From assembly GCA_017547065.1 (NCBI GenBank), contig JAFYRC010000163.1, positions 1-5,708 on the forward strand: a stretch of DNA of 5,708 bases. Direction: 5' to 3'. The DNA is from Tidjanibacter sp. Lineage in GTDB: Bacteria; Bacteroidota; Bacteroidia; Bacteroidales; Rikenellaceae. Below are positions 1 to 4,593 of the stretch, one piece after another. The position numbers were made by a program, and so were the translations under genes. Position 1 is the stretch's first letter. Each line of letters begins with the position of its first letter. A model generated the notes under the pieces. It searched no databases, was not told where the DNA came from, and saw only the letters and a list, made by a program, of their open reading frames with translations.

Positions 1-136
1 CGCCCCACGAGGAGCCCTCCTCCATGTCCATAATTACGTTGTCTTGAATCTGGAAGTCCGATACGGCAATTCCCGACTCTACAAATACCTCACACTCTTC
101 GATGAGAGGCATCTGATAGGTGTTTTTCCTTTTCAT
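1..136 (-). CDS. Short Bacteroidales peptide of unknown function (N-terminal 45 residues, runs off left edge)
   Basis: This open frame starts with ATG at 136 and continues without a stop to the window edge, so the C-terminus is not seen. The visible product begins MKRKNTYQMPLIEECEVF, continues VESGIAVSDFQ and then becomes acidic (DMEEGSS), ending at Gly45. The pattern of a few basic residues, Y-x-x-P, a short hydrophobic/acidic stretch, an 'ESGIA-S' step and then a polar Asp/Glu/Gly tail matches many short hypothetical proteins annotated in Bacteroides and Alistipes. That resemblance is from memory and their function is unknown to me. There is no membrane segment, lipobox or classical signal peptide. 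A near-consensus Bacteroidetes promoter lies about 100 nt upstream, which supports the reading. It follows the GH2 gene on the same strand with a 130-nt gap, but probably has its own transcript. Confidence 0.62.
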   Translation of the reverse strand, partial: MKRKNTYQMPLIEECEVFVESGIAVSDFQIQDNVIMDMEEGSSWG

Positions 137-233
137 AGGCCAGTTGCTTGTTGATTATAATTGTTTGAATTGTTTGTTCTAAACCGGGGTTTTTGTTGAT
201 GTTTAGCTAAATCGTTTTAACCTAACATCGTGG

Positions 234-264
234 CAAAGTTAGTAAAAAAATCTTTTTTTACAAA
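234..264 (-). promoter_or_regulatory. Bacteroidetes-type promoter for the short peptide gene
   Basis: On the minus strand a TTTG element (plus coordinates 261-264) is followed after exactly 19 nt by TAACTTTG (plus 234-241). This matches the Bacteroidetes primary sigma consensus TTTG-N19-21-TAnnTTTG at every defined position. Transcription would start near 228-230, giving a leader of roughly 90 nt before the ATG at 136. The -33 element begins 3 nt beyond the GH2 stop codon (267-269), so the promoter is squeezed directly behind that gene. The 19-nt spacer consists almost entirely of an A/T-tract inverted repeat. The assignment rests on sequence match alone. Confidence 0.7.
242..261. repeat. Perfect A/T-tract inverted repeat inside the promoter spacer
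   Basis: GTAAAAAAA (242-250) and TTTTTTTAC (253-261) are exact reverse complements separated by TC. The repeat fills the spacer between the -33 and -7 elements of the short-peptide promoter. It also lies just downstream of the GH2 stop codon on the minus strand. A 2-nt loop and almost pure A-T pairs make it a weak intrinsic terminator. A bent, A-tract promoter spacer or a protein-binding palindrome is as plausible. Confidence 0.5.
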
Positions 265-266
265 TC

Positions 267-2294
267 CTACAAGTCGCTCGTTGTGTTGTAGGGAATCTCG
301 ATGTAGGTCTGGTCGGTAAGACCACGCGAGCTCACCTCGATGAGGTTGGTGCCTCGTTGGAGCTCCACGTTCGGCCACACAACAACACCCGTGGTGTTCT
401 CCAAGCTACCCATAAACTTGCCGTTGACCGTCAAATCCACATCGGGAAGGTTTGTGTAAACCTTGATTTGCTGTGTGGTGTTGGTGCGTCGGCTCCAGCG
501 TTTCTCGGCCAGGTGGATAAACTCGTCCTCCTCGTTCCAGGCCGCCTTATAGAGGAAGAATGCATCCTTACGCACCTGGCGGTTGAACGACACCACGCCC
601 ATATCGCTAACGCCGCCCGACGAGCGAGAAGTGCCCGTGGCAACGTAGTCGAAGAGGGTGTCGACAAACAAGCCCCAGAAGAGCGAGTCCTCACGCAGGG
701 CGTCCCAGTAGGTTTCGTGGAAGTGGGTTTGCCACCTCTCGGGGTGCCAAGCGCCCGTGGAGAGGGGTTTGTCGAGAAGGTCGCTCTGGTGGAAAATGCT
801 ACCTCCACACTTGTAACTCACGCCACTACGCAGGGCGCTCCACTCGGGAGTGGCGTGGAGTTGCTCCTGCCACACGGTGATGTCGGTGGGGAGTCCCTCG
901 CTCCAGCCGTAGGAGTGGCTCCACACGATGAGGTCTGTGATGAAGTTTATCTCGCCGTCCTGGTTGCTCCAGCCGCAAGTGAAGCGGTTGGGGTCGAGGC
1001 GCTTGGCCAGCGAGTGGAGTTCGCGAACATAGCCCACAGGGTTTTCGCCCCTCAACTCCAGCTCCGAAAAGAGGTTCCACACAACCACCGAGGGGTTGTT
1101 GTAGTGCTGGTAGATCATCTCCGAGAGTTGCTCCTTGCCGTTCTCCTTGAAGGCCTCCGTGTTGAAAAATCCCTTGCCATTGAGCGTCGTGGAGCCAATC
1201 AGCGGGAGGTCGTTGATGACCAGCAGGCCCAGGCGGTCGCAGGTGGTGTAGAACGAGGGGTGGTAGGAGCCGCCCACAACCCTAATGGCATTGGCGCCCA
1301 TCTCCACGGCAATTGAAATGTCTTCGAGCACCTCCTGCTCGCTCACAGCCGTGCCACTCAATGGGCGGTCGCGGTGGAGTAGCACACCTCGTATGGGGTA
1401 GGGTTTACCGTTGAGGGTGAAGCCGTTGGCGTTCACCATGTAGTGGCGGAAGCCGCTGCTCACGGTCACATTGTCCTTCGTGCTGCCATTCACGGCCAGC
1501 GACACCTCAAACTTGTACAACGCAGCGCCCTCGGTGCCGTTCCACAGCTCCGGGTTCTCTATCTCAAAGGGAAGGAATGTGCCCGTGGTACCATTGATTG
1601 TGCGCATCCTCTGCACCGTCGAGAGCACCTCGCCACCCGTGGGCGAAAGGACCTTCAGGTGGACCATCGCGCTCACCACGGCGTCGCTCGACACCTTCAC
1701 CTCCACTTCGCCCTCCACCTTCTCGGCCGAGACCTTCTTGGTGTGGACATAGACACCCTGCGAGCCGTAGTGACCCAGGGCAATGTGTGAGGGCTCCTGC
1801 ACGATGATTTCGGCCTCGCGGTAGAGGCCTCCGTATTTGATGTGGTTGCCGGCAGTGGGCATAACGTCGAGGTTTGTGGCGTTGTTCACCACCACCCACA
1901 CAAGGTCGCGGCCGTTGTATTGGAGGTAGTCGCCAATCTCCATCACAAAGGCCTCACTACCACCCTTGTGGCGACCGACGTAGCGGCCGTTGATGAGCAA
2001 GTCCGCCACCAAGTTTGCACCACCAAAGCGAATGAAAACCCTCTTGTTTTTCCACTCGGGTTTGGCGTCGATGTAGCGCATGTAGTGTCCGTTGCCACGG
2101 AAGTAGTCGGTGCGGCCGCTCAGAGCGTCGAGGTTCCACTGGTGGGGCAGGTTGACAATCTGTGATTGGCTCTCGCTGTGGGTGAAGAATTTCCAATCGC
2201 GCGATATGTTGTAACTCTCTCGTGCAGAGCCCGAAAGGGGTGCGTAAAGTATCATTGCACACACGAGCAAGAGGCTATAAATGAGGCGTTTCAT
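267..2294 (-). CDS. Secreted GH2-family (beta-galactosidase-like) protein with altered active site
   Basis: The product is 675 residues. The start is ATG at 2294 (MKRLIYSLLLV), giving a type I signal peptide with probable cleavage after GSA at residues 22-24. A GTG 27 nt upstream is in frame but falls inside the promoter -7 element. Domains in order are a GH2 sugar-binding jelly roll (about 28-170, with KYGGLYREAEI at 153-163), an Ig-like sandwich (about 175-285), a TIM barrel (about 290-590, from NGKPYPIRGVLLHRD) and a short C-terminal beta domain (about 608-668). Glycosidase family 2 retaining enzymes cleave beta-galactosides, glucuronides or mannosides. The barrel ends with the conserved features WHPERWQ (516-522) and KDAFFLYKAAW (576-586). 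The acid/base Glu is present at 411 in WNLFSELE. The nucleophile segment reads GVSYKCGGSIFH (491-502), where relatives typically have S-E-Y-G-A-G; no Glu is present. Asn before the acid/base is Ser410, FVW is FVD (543-545), and the R-x-x-H-Y motif is RVVGG (338-342). Fold and family are clear. Activity and substrate are uncertain, and a binding role is possible. The reading frame is intact, so it is not an obvious pseudogene. Confidence 0.92.
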   Translation of the reverse strand: MKRLIYSLLLVCAMILYAPLSGSARESYNISRDWKFFTHSESQSQIVNLPHQWNLDALSGRTDYFRGNGHYMRYIDAKPEWKNKRVFIRFGGANLVADLLINGRYVGRHKGGSEAFVMEIGDYLQYNGRDLVWVVVNNATNLDVMPTAGNHIKYGGLYREAEIIVQEPSHIALGHYGSQGVYVHTKKVSAEKVEGEVEVKVSSDAVVSAMVHLKVLSPTGGEVLSTVQRMRTINGTTGTFLPFEIENPELWNGTEGAALYKFEVSLAVNGSTKDNVTVSSGFRHYMVNANGFTLNGKPYPIRGVLLHRDRPLSGTAVSEQEVLEDISIAVEMGANAIRVVGGSYHPSFYTTCDRLGLLVINDLPLIGSTTLNGKGFFNTEAFKENGKEQLSEMIYQHYNNPSVVVWNLFSELELRGENPVGYVRELHSLAKRLDPNRFTCGWSNQDGEINFITDLIVWSHSYGWSEGLPTDITVWQEQLHATPEWSALRSGVSYKCGGSIFHQSDLLDKPLSTGAWHPERWQTHFHETYWDALREDSLFWGLFVDTLFDYVATGTSRSSGGVSDMGVVSFNRQVRKDAFFLYKAAWNEEDEFIHLAEKRWSRRTNTTQQIKVYTNLPDVDLTVNGKFMGSLENTTGVVVWPNVELQRGTNLIEVSSRGLTDQTYIEIPYNTTSDL

Positions 2295-2314
2295 TGTCTG
2301 TTTGTCGAATATGA

Positions 2315-2346
2315 TTTGCACAAAGGTAAAAAATTACCTACATTTC
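2315..2346 (+). promoter_or_regulatory. Probable promoter of the cvpA-rsgA-trmH operon
   Basis: TTTG at 2315-2318 is followed after 20 nt by TACATTTC at 2339-2346, one base short of the Bacteroidetes TAnnTTTG element. Transcription would start near 2350-2352, with a leader of about 37 nt before the cvpA ATG. The elements interleave with those of the divergent GH2 promoter, so the two polymerases could not bind at once. This is read from sequence match only. Confidence 0.45.
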
Positions 2347-2352
2347 GGAAAA
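2321..2352 (-). promoter_or_regulatory. Probable promoter of the GH2 gene
   Basis: The minus strand reads TACCTTTG at plus coordinates 2321-2328, an exact match to the TAnnTTTG -7 element. Upstream, at the expected -33 distance, there is only a T-rich TTTTCC (2347-2352), so the -33 element is weak. Transcription would begin near 2315-2317, leaving a leader of about 22 nt before ATG 2294. This placement is a main reason for rejecting the upstream GTG start. Confidence 0.5.
2324..2339. repeat. Inverted repeat between the divergent promoters (possible operator)
   Basis: AGGTAA (2324-2329) and TTACCT (2334-2339) are perfect reverse complements around AAAA. The left arm overlaps the -7 element of the GH2 promoter and the right arm touches the -7 element of the cvpA promoter. 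A protein bound here could affect both directions. The arms are only 6 bp, so chance is a real alternative. Confidence 0.35.
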
Positions 2353-2387
2353 TTTTACAGCAGGAAATAGATAACTCGTCAACACAA

Positions 2388-2939
2388 ATGAACATTTTAG
2401 ACATTATTTTGGCCATCGTGTTGGTCTTTGGAGCCGTGCAAGGATTCCGCAAGGGCATTATCGCACAGCTGTGTGGCGTGGTGGGAGTGCTCATTGGTGC
2501 TTGGCTTGCCTTCAAATTTGGAGCCAAGTTGGGCGACTGGATTGGCATGGAGCTTAACGATATTGTGGCCTCTGTGATAGTCTTTCTTGTTGCCATTCTT
2601 GCGGCGGGGCTCTTCGGCAGGATTGCTGCGGCGGTGCTGAAAGCCACGGGACTCGGTATTATCAACCGCATCGGAGGATTGTTGCTTTCGGTGGTTGAGT
2701 ATGCGCTGATTTTGGCCCTTCTGCTTGGCGTCTTCGAGCAGATTAACAACGTTACAAAATGGGTTGATACTAAGGTTGTGGAAGAGTCGGTGCTTGTGGG
2801 TCCCGTGAAGGATGTTTCCGACTATGTATTCCCCTACCTTTTGGAGATTAAGGACGCCATTGTGGAGAGCGATTCGTTCCGACTCGACACCACTCCCGAG
2901 GCTACTTCTGACGAAGCTGTTCCTGCACAACAAATCTAA
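2388..2939 (+). CDS. cvpA: CvpA-family inner membrane protein
   Basis: The product is 183 residues. It starts at ATG 2388 (MNILDIILAIVLVFGAVQGFRKG), the typical N-terminus of CvpA/colicin V production family proteins; the in-frame extension upstream lies in the antisense of the GH2 start and in the promoter region. Four hydrophobic segments are visible, at about 3-19, 25-44, 60-84 and 97-116, with the conserved G-F-R-K-G at 19-23 after the first. A soluble tail of about 65 residues follows, ending in an acidic, Thr/Ser/Ala-rich stretch. Family members affect envelope integrity and, in enterobacteria, colicin V export; the molecular role is unclear. The stop is 6 nt before rsgA, so the two are surely co-transcribed. 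Family assignment is confident, and the function in this organism is not known. Confidence 0.88.
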   Translation: MNILDIILAIVLVFGAVQGFRKGIIAQLCGVVGVLIGAWLAFKFGAKLGDWIGMELNDIVASVIVFLVAILAAGLFGRIAAAVLKATGLGIINRIGGLLLSVVEYALILALLLGVFEQINNVTKWVDTKVVEESVLVGPVKDVSDYVFPYLLEIKDAIVESDSFRLDTTPEATSDEAVPAQQI

Positions 2940-2945
2940 CTTGCT

Positions 2946-3863
2946 ATGACACAACAAGGCATTGTAACGGAGAGTACCGGTAGTTGGTATAAGGTTGAAA
3001 TAGAGGGTGTTATACACGATTGCCGCACCCGTGGCCGCTTGCGTTTGAAGGGCTTTCGTTCCACCTCCCCCGTGGTGGTGGGTGACCGTGTGCAGGTGGA
3101 GTTTACCGAGGCGGGAGAGGGTATGATTGTGGCCATCGAGCCACGCACCAACTACATCATTCGCCGTGCTTCCAACCTCTCCAAAGAGTCGCACATCATC
3201 GCCGCCAATGTGGACTGCGCTGCTGTGGTTGTAACCATCGCCGCACCTGTTACGGCACCCGAATTTGTCGACCGTTTCCTGGTCACTTGCGAGGCCTACA
3301 AGGTGCCCGCAGTGATTATTCTCAATAAGATTGACACCGCGCGAAATCACCCCGAGAAGCTCGCCGAGTTCCGACACATCTACACTTCGGCCGGCTATCG
3401 CATTATTGAGTGTTCGGCTCTCACGGGCGAGGGCGTGGACGAGGTTGTGGAGCTCCTAAGGGATAAAACAACCCTGTTGAGTGGCAACTCCGGCGTGGGT
3501 AAATCGACCCTTGTGAATGCCATTGAGCCTGCCGCTGCGGCCAAGACGGGAGAGATCTCCGAGGCCCACTTGCAAGGTAAGCACACAACAACCTTTTCGC
3601 ACGTCTACCCCCTTTCGTTCGGTGGTCGCATTATCGACACTCCTGGAATTAGGGGCTTCGGACTCATCGACATCAAGCCCGAGGAGCTCTATCACTACTT
3701 CCCCGAGATGTTGAGGGTGAGCAAGGAGTGCCGTTTCTACAACTGCACCCACACCCACGAGCCACACTGCGCTGTGACTGCCGCCGTGGCCGATGGCGAA
3801 ATCTCGATGAGTCGCTATGAAAGTTACATCAAAATCCTCGACGACGATGGCAAATACCGATAG
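2946..3863 (+). CDS. rsgA: Ribosome small subunit-dependent GTPase A (RsgA/YjeQ)
   Basis: The product is 305 residues, normal for the family. RsgA is a cytoplasmic GTPase that checks and releases late-assembling 30S ribosomal subunits. An N-terminal OB-fold (about 3-68) is followed by a circularly permuted GTPase domain, where the G4 motif NKID (127-130) and G5 SAL (157-159) come before the P-loop GNSGVGKS (180-187). Switch I is GKHTTT (211-216) and G3 is DTPG (231-234). The C-terminal zinc site is Cys262, Cys267, His269 and Cys275 in CRFYNCTHTHEPHC. All motifs are intact. The gene sits 6 nt behind cvpA, and its last 17 nt overlap the start of trmH, which implies translational coupling with a tRNA modification enzyme. 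Confidence 0.97.
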   Translation: MTQQGIVTESTGSWYKVEIEGVIHDCRTRGRLRLKGFRSTSPVVVGDRVQVEFTEAGEGMIVAIEPRTNYIIRRASNLSKESHIIAANVDCAAVVVTIAAPVTAPEFVDRFLVTCEAYKVPAVIILNKIDTARNHPEKLAEFRHIYTSAGYRIIECSALTGEGVDEVVELLRDKTTLLSGNSGVGKSTLVNAIEPAAAAKTGEISEAHLQGKHTTTFSHVYPLSFGGRIIDTPGIRGFGLIDIKPEELYHYFPEMLRVSKECRFYNCTHTHEPHCAVTAAVADGEISMSRYESYIKILDDDGKYR

Positions 3864-4533
3864 GAAGCCTACCGAGTGGTACCGTGAGCGTACCGACTAC
3901 CTGGCCGAGTTTATGCTCCCCGAGAGGATGGCCACGATGAAGAGGGTGGTGGCTAATCGTACCCGCTATATGACCGTCTGCGCCGAGAATACTTTCCACC
4001 CCCAGAATGCCAGTGCTCTTGTGCGCCACTGCGAAGCTTTTGGTGTGCAGGAACTCCATGCCATTGAGTTTTTGTGTGGCTTCCAGGCCAATCTCCATAT
4101 TGTGCGTGGCACCGACAAATGGGTTGATATTCAGCGCTATGGCTCCACCGCCGAGGCTGTGGCCCACCTCAAAGGCGAGGGCTATCGCATAGTGGCAGCA
4201 ACGCCCCATACGGACGATACTACACCCGATAATTTCGACGTTACAGCGGGGCCCTTTTGCATTGTGTTTGGCACCGAAAAGCAGGGTATTTCGGAGGAGA
4301 TTATGGCCGTGGCGGACCAGTTTGTAAAGATACCTATGTATGGTTTTGTGGAGAGCCTCAATGTGTCGGCTTGTGCGGCTATTCTCATTCAGGGTATGGT
4401 CGAGAAACTCCACCGCAGCGACGTAGAGTGGCAACTCTCGGAGAATGAGCAGGCCGAATTGCTCTACCGCTGGGCAAGGGAGAGCGTCAAGGACGACGAA
4501 CTTATTCTCCGCAAAAAGTTTTCCGACATTTAG
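3847..4533 (+). CDS. trmH: TrmH-type tRNA 2'-O-ribose methyltransferase (SpoU/SPOUT family)
   Basis: The product is 228 residues, about the size of E. coli TrmH, which methylates the 2'-OH of G18 in tRNA using S-adenosylmethionine. SPOUT motif 1 is HPQNASALVRHCEAFGVQE (51-69) with the candidate catalytic Arg60. Motif 2 is FCIVFGTEKQGIS (137-149). Motif 3 is IPMYGFVESLNVSACAA (162-178), which forms the trefoil-knot cofactor site. KWVDIQRY (91-98) is also typical. I chose ATG 3847 because the protein then starts MANTDRKPTEWYRERTDYL, close to Bacteroidales relatives; an in-frame ATG at 3817 adds ten poorly conserved residues deep in rsgA. Either start overlaps rsgA (17 or 47 nt). The G18 specificity is inferred from family resemblance; another tRNA position is possible. 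Confidence 0.92.
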   Translation: MANTDRKPTEWYRERTDYLAEFMLPERMATMKRVVANRTRYMTVCAENTFHPQNASALVRHCEAFGVQELHAIEFLCGFQANLHIVRGTDKWVDIQRYGSTAEAVAHLKGEGYRIVAATPHTDDTTPDNFDVTAGPFCIVFGTEKQGISEEIMAVADQFVKIPMYGFVESLNVSACAAILIQGMVEKLHRSDVEWQLSENEQAELLYRWARESVKDDELILRKKFSDI

Positions 4534-4593
4534 TCCCCACACTATTTACCCTCCCTGAATTTTTTAATTTTTCATTTTCAATTTTCCATTCGC
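4534..4593 (+). other. T-rich spacer with repeated ATTTTC units, no clear promoter
   Basis: The 60 nt between trmH and the aminotransferase contain a pyrimidine-rich run from about 4557 to 4588, in which ATTTTTC, ATTTTC and ATTTTCC follow each other. I see no TTTG/TAnnTTTG pair and no GC-rich hairpin, so neither a promoter nor a terminator can be called. T-rich or A-rich leaders are common before Bacteroidales start codons, where Shine-Dalgarno sequences are usually lacking. Confidence 0.4.

Noticed and set aside
181..192. AAACC-GG-GGTTT short hairpin in the leader of the short peptide gene
   Set aside because: The arms are 5 bp with a 2-nt loop, too small to call a riboswitch or attenuator.
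357..1316. Plus-strand open frame of 319 codons, and several shorter ones at 1443-2165, opposite the GH2 gene
   Set aside because: They lie fully antisense to a well-supported GH2 domain protein, and their translations are low-complexity Val/Ala/Leu/Arg/His with no recognisable motif. This is the usual by-product of GC-biased codon use.
2295..2321. Upstream GTG start adding nine residues (MQIIFDKQT) to the GH2 protein
   Set aside because: It would put the start codon in the -7 promoter element and place charged residues before a good signal peptide; ATG 2294 fits better.
2166..2387. Long N-terminal extension of cvpA in the same frame
   Set aside because: It covers the antisense of the GH2 signal peptide and the divergent promoter region; the CvpA family begins at MNILD.
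2397..3377. Minus-strand open frame of 326 codons opposite cvpA and rsgA
   Set aside because: It spans two real genes in antisense, is His/Asn/Gly-rich without domain signals, and has no promoter.
3829..4542. Minus-strand open frame of 237 codons covering nearly all of trmH
   Set aside because: It mirrors trmH almost exactly and its translation resembles no family, while the plus frame shows all SPOUT motifs.
4553..4590. Possible terminator or tandem repeat in the T-rich spacer before the aminotransferase
   Set aside because: There is no stem preceding the T-runs, and the ATTTTC units are short and imperfect, so it is described only as a T-rich spacer.
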